This document shows, piece after piece, positions 12,979-18,874 of a DNA stretch of 20,648 nucleotides. A program made the position numbers and the translations under genes. This DNA comes from a virus: positions 1-20,648 of IMG/VR virus record IMGVR_UViG_3300028666_000120; one strand, written 5' to 3'. Every line of letters starts with the position of its first letter. Position 1 is the first letter of the stretch. A model generated the notes under the pieces. The model was given only the letters and a program-made list of their open reading frames with translations, had not been told where the DNA came from and made no database searches.

Positions 12979-13946
12979 CCCCGCCCCCGAATCATCCGCT
13001 TCTCGCTCCCGCGCTTCACAATCGCCTTCACGTACCCGAGCGCCGATCGCTGGTAGCTCGTGAATTTCTCGATCCGCTTGGCCAGCTCGCCGAGTGCTTT
13101 GAGGCTCTCATGCTTCATGTCGCCCTCAAAGGCGAGCCGATTTTCAAGCGCAGACTGGATCTCTTCGCTCAGATTTTCTACGGACCGGATCAGCGGTTTA
13201 AGCCTTGGATCTTCTTCGTGTGTATCCGCCTGATCAAGAACGACCGCCTTCGCTCCCCGGCGTTTCGCAGCGTCAACAACCGACCGAAGCTCTTTTACAT
13301 CTTTCTTCCGAGCCAAAGGGAGAAGAAGGTCTTGGTCATGGGCCGGTAGTGTCACAAGCAAGTCCACCTTGGACGGCGAAAGATCGCCCTTTTCACGCGC
13401 TGCTTTGACCTTGTCCGAAGCTTTGGACGCCCGAGAGACCGCACGCTCGACGGTTCGTTTCGTGATCCCAAGTTTCCTTGCCGCATCATGGGTGAACGCC
13501 TGAGCGGGCTTTGCTTTGCCTCGTGCTTTCGCGTGCTTCGCATGCGCGCCGGCTGATCCCTGTTTGGTCTCCGGGTGCAGCTCCTCGTAGATCTGCTTCC
13601 GGCGGTAAATCGCCTCATCGAGTTCCGCGCCGGTCAGCTGTTGGCGCATGATGTTCTCGTCGATCTTGATCAGCTCGCTTTGGAGCTCGTTCAGGTCGGT
13701 CACGTAGACCAAGGCTTTGACTTCCTTGTCCGGGGTGATCTCGTCTTGGATGTGAGTGAGCGCGGCGAAGCGGCGGCGTCCGGCAATGACCCGGTACTCG
13801 CTTCCCTGCTTTTGAACCGTGATGGGGTTGATCTGGCCGGCAATCAGGATGCTCTGGGCGAGCGACTCGATGTCCATTTTGAGGCGATGCTTTTGATCCT
13901 CCACGATGAGCTTCCAGATCGGGACGGACTCAATTTTTCCGGTCAT
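12975..13946 (-). CDS. ParB-like protein (ParB N-terminal domain plus HTH)
   Basis: The product has 323 residues. The N-terminal ParB domain is clear: an interface start (VPIWKLIVEDQKHRLK), SILIAGQINPITVQ, then the GRRRFAAL nucleotide-contacting motif near residue 57 and ENIMRQQLTGAELDEAIYRR near 97. An HTH follows (AARKLGITKRTVERAVSRA, about 160-178) and then a long charged C-terminal region. ParB-like phage proteins act in plasmid-prophage partition, as regulators or as nuclease-type Srx-fold proteins. No parA is seen here, so regulation or packaging-linked DNA binding is as likely as partition. The ATG at 13946 has GGAGG 9-10 nt upstream. The palindromes at 12609 and 3178 are candidate targets (speculative). 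Confidence 0.82.
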   Translation of the reverse strand: MTGKIESVPIWKLIVEDQKHRLKMDIESLAQSILIAGQINPITVQKQGSEYRVIAGRRRFAALTHIQDEITPDKEVKALVYVTDLNELQSELIKIDENIMRQQLTGAELDEAIYRRKQIYEELHPETKQGSAGAHAKHAKARGKAKPAQAFTHDAARKLGITKRTVERAVSRASKASDKVKAAREKGDLSPSKVDLLVTLPAHDQDLLLPLARKKDVKELRSVVDAAKRRGAKAVVLDQADTHEEDPRLKPLIRSVENLSEEIQSALENRLAFEGDMKHESLKALGELAKRIEKFTSYQRSALGYVKAIVKRGSEKRMIRGRG

Positions 13947-14023
13947 CTTCGGGTTTCCTCCAGATTCGCTGGGTCGGTTCTATAACCCGGTTTGACGCGT
14001 GGCAATGGCAAAATTTGCGGGGT

Positions 14024-14257
14024 TTAGCTGGTGAGTCTAAGAAGAGGGGCGAGCGCTTTCGGCTCGATTTCCGCGTACTCGGCGATCATTTGGGATCGCG
14101 ATTCGATGGTCCCTTGGAACTGGAAGCGGACGATGTGGCCATGGGCATTCGGGCGGCTGATCTCGAGGAGAACGAATACGTTTCCCTGCGCGTCCTCGCT
14201 GTCCTGAACCTGGGAGATGCCGGAGCCCCCGTCGCGAAACCTCAAGATGGCCTTCAT
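14024..14257 (-). CDS. Hypothetical protein
   Basis: This 77-residue protein starts MKAILRFRDGGSGISQVQDS, with a beta-rich middle (NVFVLLEISRPNAHGHIVRFQ) and a helical end (MIAEYAEIEPKALAPLLRL). I do not recognise a family. The open frame extends upstream to ATG 14317 or 14311 through the G-rich tract. The downstream start is preferred because the extra residues (GRGSTRHGESAG) look non-conserved, but its ribosome site is weak. It lies 77 nt upstream of the parB start. Confidence 0.5.
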   Translation of the reverse strand: MKAILRFRDGGSGISQVQDSEDAQGNVFVLLEISRPNAHGHIVRFQFQGTIESRSQMIAEYAEIEPKALAPLLRLTS

Positions 14258-14300
14258 GCTTTCAGTTGTAACCCCGGCGGATTCACCGTGTCTAGTAGAT

Positions 14301-14335
14301 CCCCGCCCCATCCCCAAACCCCTGCGCCCGCGCCC
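14301..14335 (-). other. G-quadruplex-capable G-rich tract
   Basis: On the minus (transcribed) strand six runs of three or more G occur in 35 nt, separated by loops of 1 to 4 nt: GGGCGCGGGCGCAGGGG, then TTTGGGGATGGGGCGGGG. It lies between the moron stop and the start of the 77-residue gene. Confidence 0.55.
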
Positions 14336-14356
14336 AATGGGGAGGAAAAGCGGCGA

Positions 14357-15298
14357 CTAAACAGGCATTTCAATTTGTCGGGGCGACTCTATGTATTCGA
14401 AAACTTTAGTGATGACGTGCTTTTCCCGTTTGTCCTTATGGGTCCAAAGGGTCTCCACGCGAAGCTGAACGTCCAGGAAATCTCCCGCATAGAAGGGTTG
14501 CTCTCTAGAACTAACCTTTTTTAGAAACTCTTCGTCCTCAATGGCCGCATAAAACCGGTTCTCCTTCTCTTTGAATCGCCATTTTAACGTGGGATCAAAA
14601 CTAACCGTGCTTATAAGGAGTCTGGTGCGCCTTTCTTCTATTTCAATTTCTTCAGATCCGGATTGCCTAAAAAGATAGGAATTTACATCGTCCTTATTTA
14701 CCGATCTGAGCGTTTGATTGTTTTTCTTTACATCAAATCGATCAATTCCGGCCTTAGTAATTGGCTCTATAATTTCAGATACAGATCTCCTGATTTCGGT
14801 GTCTTGATAAAGATTATAGATGGTCTGGGAAATGACGATCGCTTTGTCACCTGACTCGACTTGAACACTTCCGTCCTTTTGGGTGGTCACTTTTGTGACT
14901 TTTCCGCCTTTAAGCCATTCCAAAAAATCAAAGAGACTCGTCTTGCTGTCCTTGACGAAACCGATGATTTGTAAGACGCGATCGATATCCGTTATTCCCA
15001 CACCCACAAACAACGTAAGGAGAGGGGAAAACCAACCTTGTACAATTTCTAGATCAACCGGAAAAGATCCCGCTCTAAATCCGCTGACTGTAATCTTAAG
15101 TTCGGCCTTGCCTTGGTTGATATTCTTATTTGCTGCGTGGAGAAGCTGACTCATTGCAGCCAGGGCTGGAACGATGACGTTGAGATCGATCGATCCATTT
15201 CGAAGCGAAGGCCCATCATAACTTAGGACAATCTGAGATCGACTCATTTCCTGGCTTTCTTGCTTGATTTCCGGCTTCTTTCGACGTGGTTTGGCCAT
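14357..15298 (-). CDS. AT-rich moron-like gene; uncharacterised two-domain protein
   Basis: This 313-residue protein has a short basic leader (residues 1-18), then SQIVLSYDGPSLRNGSIDLN, VPALAAMSQLLHAANKNIN and GFRAGSFPVDLEIVQGW. A second hydrophobic stretch (LLTLFVGVGITDIDRVLQIIGF) precedes a beta-rich C-terminal domain (VSFDPTLKWRFKEKENRFYA, IEDEEFLKKV, PFYAGDFLDVQLRV). I recall a widespread uncharacterised bacterial family with this order (possibly the DUF7946/DUF7947 pair), but cannot verify it. Three sampled lines (14641-14820) are 34% GC against about 63% in two sampled capsid lines. It has its own promoter and no ribosome site, so it looks like an independently expressed, recently acquired moron. 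Confidence 0.78.
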   Translation of the reverse strand: MAKPRRKKPEIKQESQEMSRSQIVLSYDGPSLRNGSIDLNVIVPALAAMSQLLHAANKNINQGKAELKITVSGFRAGSFPVDLEIVQGWFSPLLTLFVGVGITDIDRVLQIIGFVKDSKTSLFDFLEWLKGGKVTKVTTQKDGSVQVESGDKAIVISQTIYNLYQDTEIRRSVSEIIEPITKAGIDRFDVKKNNQTLRSVNKDDVNSYLFRQSGSEEIEIEERRTRLLISTVSFDPTLKWRFKEKENRFYAAIEDEEFLKKVSSREQPFYAGDFLDVQLRVETLWTHKDKREKHVITKVFEYIESPRQIEMPV

Positions 15299-15304
15299 CG
15301 ATAT

Positions 15305-15320
15305 ATGAATCGGAATTCAT
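15305..15320. promoter_or_regulatory. Inverted repeat in the moron leader (candidate operator)
   Basis: ATGAAT-CGGA-ATTCAT is a perfect 6-bp inverted repeat with a 4-nt spacer, lying between the -10 box and the ATG of the 313-residue gene. It could be a repressor site or a small hairpin. Confidence 0.35.
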
Positions 15321-15323
15321 CCA

Positions 15324-15352
15324 TTATTACTTTATGCATTTTATATTCTCAA
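15324..15352 (-). promoter_or_regulatory. Sigma70-type promoter of the moron gene
   Basis: On the minus strand TTGAGA (plus 15347-15352) and TAATAA (15324-15329) are separated by exactly 17 nt of AT-rich sequence. The predicted transcript starts near 15316, giving a leader of about 18 nt before ATG 15298. The -35 box overlaps the stop codon of the 52-residue gene. Confidence 0.6.
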
Positions 15353-15507
15353 TCCATTTGATTCTTAGTTACCCAATGCGCAGTCTCGATCGCCGCCTCA
15401 ACTCCGGCCCAGATGTCCGATTCCCGGACCCCCGAATTCAGCGCATCCCGGATCAGGGCGTATAAAGTCAGTTCAAAGGCTCCCACGGTGAGTTTGAGTT
15501 CTTCCAT
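15349..15507 (-). CDS. Small acidic hypothetical protein
   Basis: This 52-residue ORF was found by reading the minus strand. It begins MEELKLTVGAFELTLYALIR and ends ETAHWVTKNQMD. It is a helix-rich sequence with balanced codon use and no Cys. Its stop codon overlaps the -35 box of the moron promoter. No strong ribosome site precedes the ATG. An overlapping 55-codon frame (15608-15441) also exists, but this one has the more protein-like composition. The function is unknown. Confidence 0.55.
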   Translation of the reverse strand: MEELKLTVGAFELTLYALIRDALNSGVRESDIWAGVEAAIETAHWVTKNQMD

Positions 15508-15803
15508 GCCGGGTCATGGATGCAGGGCGCGTTCCAAATTCAAGAGCAGGACCGGGCCATGAGGGGTTCTGTAGCCGTAGCGCAAAGACCCTTCCGCCGC
15601 TGTCTACGGGTAGCGACTCTGTACCCGAATCCTGCTCCATTCCAAGCGGTCATACCTGTTTTCAGGTTTGACTGGGCCGAAACCCAGCCTACACATCCCG
15701 GCTTACCCGGGGACCTGCCGCTGGTTCTTTGCCAGGTTTCATCCCGGCAAATCCTGTTATGTTACACAAATTTGTGTCACTTGTTTGTGTTACACAAAAC
15801 ATT
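15508..15803. other. Region without a confident gene
   Basis: No ORF here is convincing. Short minus-strand frames of 17, 30 and 55 codons occur (for example ATG at 15608 giving MEQDSGTESLPVDSGGRVFA) but lack ribosome sites. The right-hand end carries the two palindromes. The plus strand gives TTGTTT-17-TTATGT (from 15781), a weak promoter with no gene behind it. Confidence 0.5.
15761..15798. promoter_or_regulatory. Pair of operator-like palindromes
   Basis: ACACAAATTTGTGT (15764-15777) is a perfect 14-bp palindrome, extended to 15761-15780 with one mismatched pair. TTTGTGT-T-ACACAAA (15784-15798) is a perfect 7+1+7 palindrome built from the same half-site. Their centres are about 20-21 bp apart, two helical turns. 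This looks like tandem repressor sites between the small-gene operon and the next genes. Confidence 0.6.
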
Positions 15804-15920
15804 TTATGTAGTAGCCTTTCCCTTCAAAATCGCATCCTCACACTCCTCGCAGCGCCAAGCCTTCTCAGGGGTCCGCGCCGTGACGGGCTTCATGGGCTTT
15901 CCGCAGGTCGGGCAGTTCAT
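15804..15920 (-). CDS. Zinc-ribbon microprotein (38 aa)
   Basis: This 38-residue ORF starts MNCPTCGKPMKPVTARTPEK and ends in KGKATT. Two CxxC pairs (CPTC at 3-6, CEEC at 24-27) with 17 residues between them form a small zinc ribbon. The ATG overlaps the upstream stop (ATGA) and GGTGAAGG lies close upstream, so it is the last member of the coupled gene train. Two-CxxC microproteins are common in phages; partners and role are unknown. The operator pair starts right after its stop codon. Confidence 0.68.
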   Translation of the reverse strand: MNCPTCGKPMKPVTARTPEKAWRCEECEDAILKGKATT

Positions 15921-16342
15921 CCTTCACCTCGTGCAATCCTTTGAGCCTCGGCCAGGGCATTTCCATACCAGCACTTTTCATCATGTGGTTTTCCTGAACG
16001 AACCGCTACCGAGCAAACCGAGCAGATGATGCCGTGATAAAATCCTGCCTCTTCCAGCTTCTGAACCATTTCAGCGAGCCTCAGCACGGTTTCCGCGAGC
16101 CAGGTTCCTTGGTTGGCGGCAAGCGAAAAGAACTCGGCGTCTTCTGGCTTTACCTTCCAGGCCAGCGCATCGCCATCATGGACGACGGACCTTTTGTCAG
16201 CGTGGTAGGTCTGGACTCTTACGTCGCCTTCATCCTGATTTGGATAAACGACCTCCATCAGGCCCGGAGTCGCCTTCCCCCGTGCCTTTCGGAACCCTTC
16301 CGCCTGGGCTCTGGCCTGTTCTAGGAATTGGGTGAGGGTCAT
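15917..16342 (-). CDS. Hypothetical protein with C-terminal Cys/His cluster
   Basis: The 141-residue product starts MTLTQFLEQARAQAEGFRKA and ends with a C-terminal metal-like cluster (CSVCSVAVRSGKPHDEKCW) followed by AEAQRIARGEG. The middle contains AWKVKPEDAEFFSLAANQGT and the helical WLAETVLRLAEMVQKLEEAG. The ATG at 16342 overlaps the HTH gene stop (ATGA) and has GGAGGAGAA directly upstream. This phage-type arrangement (a variable helical body plus a small zinc site) is not assigned to a known family. It is coupled to the HTH protein and may act with it. Confidence 0.65.
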   Translation of the reverse strand: MTLTQFLEQARAQAEGFRKARGKATPGLMEVVYPNQDEGDVRVQTYHADKRSVVHDGDALAWKVKPEDAEFFSLAANQGTWLAETVLRLAEMVQKLEEAGFYHGIICSVCSVAVRSGKPHDEKCWYGNALAEAQRIARGEG

Positions 16343-16614
16343 TTCTCCTCCAACGTAATGGTCAAAACCCACTTTTTCTTCGGCTCTTTTTCTGATGGCG
16401 CCAAAATCTCTTTAACTGTATCTGGCGAAAGACCTAGGTCCTTGGTTATTTCAGCCAAAGCCCTGGGCGGTATTCTTCCCTCGCTGAGCCATCCATTCAC
16501 CGCTTGCCTAGTCACTCCGTATTTCTCGGCAATCTCTGACCACGTCACTTTGCTTCCGATGGCCGCACGGAGTCGTTCGGAATCAATCTTTAATCGAACA
16601 CTGGGTCTACTCAT
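16339..16614 (-). CDS. Small HTH (Cro/CI-like) regulator
   Basis: The 91-residue protein has a clear helix-turn-helix at about 22-46 (TWSEIAEKYGVTRQAVNGWL), followed by EGRIPPRALAEITKDLGLSPDTV, the usual XRE-like layout. A charged tail (APSEKEPKKKWVLTITLEEK) may mediate dimerisation. It is a probable transcription regulator of the phage. The two palindromes at 15761-15798, about 540 nt downstream of its stop, are plausible targets (inference). Start ATG 16614 overlaps the upstream stop by 4 nt, so it is expressed inside the coupled train rather than from its own promoter. Confidence 0.8.
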   Translation of the reverse strand: MSRPSVRLKIDSERLRAAIGSKVTWSEIAEKYGVTRQAVNGWLSEGRIPPRALAEITKDLGLSPDTVKEILAPSEKEPKKKWVLTITLEEK

Positions 16615-16934
16615 CCCTTGGACTCCTTTCCCGAATCAGCAGCGAGTTTCCGGATGCTTTGCTGCATCTTTTGAAGCTTGCGAAGTTCTGGATAAATTTC
16701 TTCCAAAGTAGAATCGCCTGAGTTGACCATGTCCAACGTTCCTTGAATCCAACTATCCAAGTGCAATGCGCACGCCTCGATTCCCCGCCGCCACCCCGCC
16801 GCATCCCCTTCGTCGCGGGCCTGGCGAAGTGCCTCGGCGATACAGTAAACTCTGTCAGCTATTCCTTGGCGGTCAGCGCCACACTCGAACAGCTGGGACA
16901 CGACTTCATGTGCCCGCTTCTCAAATTCATCCAT
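16611..16934 (-). CDS. Helical hypothetical protein
   Basis: The 107-residue product starts MDEFEKRAHEVVSQLFECGA and is mainly alpha-helical, with two Cys in the middle (VYCIAEALRQARDEGDAAG) and a Lys-rich end. It has no recognised domain. The start overlaps the zinc-ribbon gene stop by 8 nt and its stop overlaps the HTH gene. Similar small helical proteins appear in phage accessory regions with names such as DUF, but I cannot match one. Confidence 0.6.
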   Translation of the reverse strand: MDEFEKRAHEVVSQLFECGADRQGIADRVYCIAEALRQARDEGDAAGWRRGIEACALHLDSWIQGTLDMVNSGDSTLEEIYPELRKLQKMQQSIRKLAADSGKESKG

Positions 16935-17115
16935 CGCTCGTCACCTGCGAGTCCTTCCAGCAATCCGGGTGATATTCTACGTGTTCTTTATCTCGACAAT
17001 TTGGGCACGCGTCGTTTGTACAATGCGGGCACCGCTCTACCCAGTCGTAGATATCAAAGCCAGTAGTCTCTTCTTCGTTTCCGCAATGATCACATTGAAT
17101 CGTTATTGTCGGCAT
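16927..17115 (-). CDS. Zinc-ribbon small protein (62 aa)
   Basis: The product starts MPTITIQCDHCGNEEETTGF and continues with the cluster CPHCTNDACPNC and a final HPDC. It contains about seven Cys and two His, enough for two zinc sites. An acidic patch separates the first CxxC pair from the second. The ATG at 17115 has GGAGAAGAGAGA upstream and is preferred over a longer frame to 17175. It overlaps the 37-residue gene by 13 nt. The role is unknown; zinc-ribbon proteins of this size may bind nucleic acid or host proteins. Confidence 0.68.
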   Translation of the reverse strand: MPTITIQCDHCGNEEETTGFDIYDWVERCPHCTNDACPNCRDKEHVEYHPDCWKDSQVTSDG

Positions 17116-17216
17116 TCTCTCTTCTCCATCACCCCGCCGGTCCGGCACCAAACGCACCGGAACACGAGGAGCCATTCATCCCAGGTCATGGGTCGCTTGC
17201 AGGTTTCGCAGGTCAT
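17103..17216 (-). CDS. Zinc-ribbon microprotein (37 aa)
   Basis: This 37-codon ORF starts MTCETCKRPMTWDEWLLVFR and continues CVWCRTGGVMEKRECRQ. CETC and CVWC give two pairs for a zinc ribbon. The start overlaps the stop of the upstream gene (ATGA) and the stop overlaps the start of the next zinc-ribbon gene. Both junctions support coding. ATG at 17189 is a possible later start, but it would lose the first CxxC pair. Confidence 0.58.
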   Translation of the reverse strand: MTCETCKRPMTWDEWLLVFRCVWCRTGGVMEKRECRQ

Positions 17217-17524
17217 GGGGCTTTTCTTTCAGCGCGTTTTACATCCAGCGCGAACCGCTCTTCCATCGTCATTCCGCCCAGCGCCTCGTCCATCTGAGCC
17301 TTCGCAATTCGATAGAATGGATGACGAGCGACATCTGGCCGGTCCCGCTCCAGGTTTTCAAAATTGATCCTCGCACATCCGAGGAGTTCTTCCTTTTGTT
17401 GCATCTCACTCACCCGCTGGCCCCAGGTCGAGATTTTCTCCTGGGCATCCCGCTTCACCTTCGCCAGCTCTTCTCGGGCTTCCCGGAGAAGATTTTCCAA
17501 GTCATTCGGATCTGGATGGGTCAT
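17213..17524 (-). CDS. Helical hypothetical protein
   Basis: The 103-residue protein starts MTHPDPNDLENLLREAREEL and is mostly coiled-coil-like helix to about residue 50, then ENLERDRPDVARHPFYRIAKA and MDEALGGMTMEERFALDVKRAE. No domain is recognised. It has a single Cys. ATG 17524 overlaps the zinc-ribbon gene stop (ATGA), so it is preferred over the longer frame to 17590. Its end is coupled to the 37-residue gene. The function is unknown. Confidence 0.62.
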   Translation of the reverse strand: MTHPDPNDLENLLREAREELAKVKRDAQEKISTWGQRVSEMQQKEELLGCARINFENLERDRPDVARHPFYRIAKAQMDEALGGMTMEERFALDVKRAERKAP

Positions 17525-17733
17525 GGCCCCTCCCAAAGACTTCGATCCATCGCGGACATTCCGCATTTCGAGCAAGTCACTGATCCCCACTCCGCCCTTC
17601 TGCCGTTCTTTTCGCTCAATGGCGCGGTCCAGAAATTGCCGTTTTCATCTTCGCCGCCGCAGATCTGTGGACCATCGCTATCGCACTGATGATCCTTCGG
17701 AGGGCCGCAGGTGATTATAGTCGTGTCGTCCAT
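17521..17733 (-). CDS. Cys-rich small protein (70 aa)
   Basis: The 70-residue product starts MDDTTIITCGPPKDHQCDSD and contains CGGEDENG in the middle and CSKCGMSAMD near the C-terminus, together five Cys and one His. A CxxC pair near the end suggests one zinc site. Start ATG 17733 directly follows the stop of the membrane-protein gene and has GGAGGGGG about 7 nt upstream. The middle block resembles short phage proteins with a CSKCGMSAMDR tail, which I recall from phage accessory regions, but the function is unknown. Confidence 0.65.
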   Translation of the reverse strand: MDDTTIITCGPPKDHQCDSDGPQICGGEDENGNFWTAPLSEKNGRRAEWGSVTCSKCGMSAMDRSLWEGP

Positions 17734-17859
17734 TTAAAACCCCCTCCAACGCGGCACGGCCTTTATCGCAATGACTCCTAAGATCGCGAAGAACAGAATC
17801 ATCCCCGCAAACGGCGCTCCCAAGATCCAGAAAACCCAGGTCGGGATGGTGATGGTCAT
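17734..17859 (-). CDS. Small membrane protein (41 aa)
   Basis: This 41-codon ORF starts MTITIPTWVFWILGAPFAGM and continues ILFFAILGVIAIKAVPRW. Nearly the whole sequence is hydrophobic, so it has one long or two short transmembrane helices ending in a basic RWRGF tail. The ATG overlaps the upstream stop (ATGA) and its TAA abuts the next ATG, whose ribosome site is inside this ORF. Such proteins could be holin-like, but no lysis genes are near, so no function is assigned. Confidence 0.6.
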   Translation of the reverse strand: MTITIPTWVFWILGAPFAGMILFFAILGVIAIKAVPRWRGF

Positions 17860-18206
17860 GGCTTCACTTCCCGGACATGAACAGTCTCACCAGTGCATCC
17901 ACTATTTGGACAACACCAATCCCTCCCCGGGGGAAATTTAGTCACTCGCGCGGGACTGCATGTGTGAACATGAATCCACCACTCCCGCCGCTTCTTCGGG
18001 ACCAGTCTGCGACATTGCTTGTGGTGCGCCAGGAAACGCACACGATCTTCATCGTCCTCAAACTGGATGAGTCCGTCGATATGAGAGTGAACAACGCCGG
18101 TCCTGCGATCCGAAGCGCATCCAAAACCGTCCACATCCCAACGCATGACAGGACCAAAAACAGCAATCCGATCTCCGGCCTCCAAAGGCCTCTTCTTCTC
18201 GGTCAT
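17856..18206 (-). CDS. Hypothetical protein, SH3-like N-terminus and C-terminal Cys cluster
   Basis: The 116-residue product starts MTEKKRPLEAGDRIAVFGPV, then a beta-rich part (RTGVVHSHIDGLIQFEDDED) that looks like an SH3- or Tudor-type barrel. KKRREWWIHV follows and a C-terminal CCPNSGC. It begins with the same MTEKKRP heptad as the next upstream gene. Start ATG 18206 overlaps the upstream stop by 4 nt. No family is recognised with certainty. It may bind DNA or a host protein through the barrel (inference). Confidence 0.6.
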   Translation of the reverse strand: MTEKKRPLEAGDRIAVFGPVMRWDVDGFGCASDRRTGVVHSHIDGLIQFEDDEDRVRFLAHHKQCRRLVPKKRREWWIHVHTCSPARVTKFPPGRDWCCPNSGCTGETVHVREVKP

Positions 18207-18388
18207 GGCTCACGCTCCTGAATGCGAAGGAGGACTGCGACCATTCCGTTTGTGATCGCCGCGACTCCTAAAACGATTTCCCAGTTCAGCTGATTCCGGT
18301 TTGCGAAATGAACGCATCCAAAATATCCGACCGTCATACCTAGAACCGCCAACGAACTCCAAACTCCTGGTCTCTTCTTCTCGGTCAT
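18203..18388 (-). CDS. Small two-helix membrane protein (61 aa)
   Basis: After the MTEKKRPGVWSS leader, two hydrophobic segments follow (LAVLGMTVGYFGCVHF and WEIVLGVAAITNGMVAVLL), separated by ANRNQLN, so a hairpin in the inner membrane is likely. A charged RIQEREP tail ends it. Phage holin-like and superinfection-exclusion proteins can look like this, but no endolysin is near. The ATG at 18388 overlaps the upstream stop (ATGA). The first 17 nt are identical to the start of the next gene. Confidence 0.62.
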   Translation of the reverse strand: MTEKKRPGVWSSLAVLGMTVGYFGCVHFANRNQLNWEIVLGVAAITNGMVAVLLRIQEREP

Positions 18389-18612
18389 CGGGATTGCTCC
18401 GGCTTTCCGCCCTTGGTGACTTTGACAGAAAGCTCAGCTCTCCAGTCACCAACGGGAATCGCCGCGATGACATCTCTGTGACCCAGATAAATAAACTGAT
18501 TCACGAAAGCGGTCATCAGTTCATTAAGGTCAGACAAATTTACATCCAACATAGGAAGCCTTGCGATCCTTTCCGCTTCCAGGTTCACAACGTTTTGTTC
18601 GGCATCTTCCAT
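18385..18612 (-). CDS. Hypothetical protein (75 aa)
   Basis: The product starts MEDAEQNVVNLEAERIARLP and includes NELMTAFVNQFIYLGHRDV and AIPVGDWRAELSVKVTKGGK. It combines an acidic N-terminus with an amphipathic helix and two beta-like strands. No family is recognised. AAGGAGAGAGGGAGA precedes ATG 18612, a strong ribosome site, and its stop overlaps the membrane-protein gene. A 34-nt gap with no overlap separates it from the upstream gene. Confidence 0.6.
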   Translation of the reverse strand: MEDAEQNVVNLEAERIARLPMLDVNLSDLNELMTAFVNQFIYLGHRDVIAAIPVGDWRAELSVKVTKGGKPEQSR

Positions 18613-18646
18613 TCTCCCTCTCTCCTTTCCGCGCCTCGGGGGCGGG

Positions 18647-18871
18647 TTACTTCTTAATCGGTGTAAAGTTCATCGCCTGGCAGGATCGCTTGCATTTCCA
18701 AGCCGCCCAAACAAGCGCCCTAAGCTTGTTTTTGTGCCCATGAAACCAAAGGTTGCTCGGCGGAAACCTGAAGCGCCAATGAGTGATACGCTTACCTACG
18801 GGCACGTAGGGCTCAACCTCGACGGTCACGCCGCGCCCTGAATAGATTCTTGAATCCCAGTAACTAGCCAT
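18647..18871 (-). CDS. Hypothetical basic protein (74 aa)
   Basis: The product starts MASYWDSRIYSGRGVTVEVE and is beta-like to residue 50, with a Trp/Arg-rich part (THWRFRFPPSNLWFHGHKNK) and a basic C-terminus. It has two Cys. The GGGAGGAGAGTGAGAG before ATG 18871 is an excellent ribosome site, 3 nt after the upstream gene's stop. No known family is recognised. Confidence 0.6.
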   Translation of the reverse strand: MASYWDSRIYSGRGVTVEVEPYVPVGKRITHWRFRFPPSNLWFHGHKNKLRALVWAAWKCKRSCQAMNFTPIKK

Positions 18872-18874
18872 CTC

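Noticed and set aside
13979-14005. Promoter TTGCCA-15-TATAGA upstream of the ParB-like gene
   Set aside because: Spacer of 15 nt is short and the boxes are imperfect; left out of the features.
15441-15608. 55-codon minus-strand ORF (MEQDSGTESLP...) overlapping the 52-residue gene
   Set aside because: No ribosome site and a composition typical of chance frames; the 52-residue frame is more protein-like.
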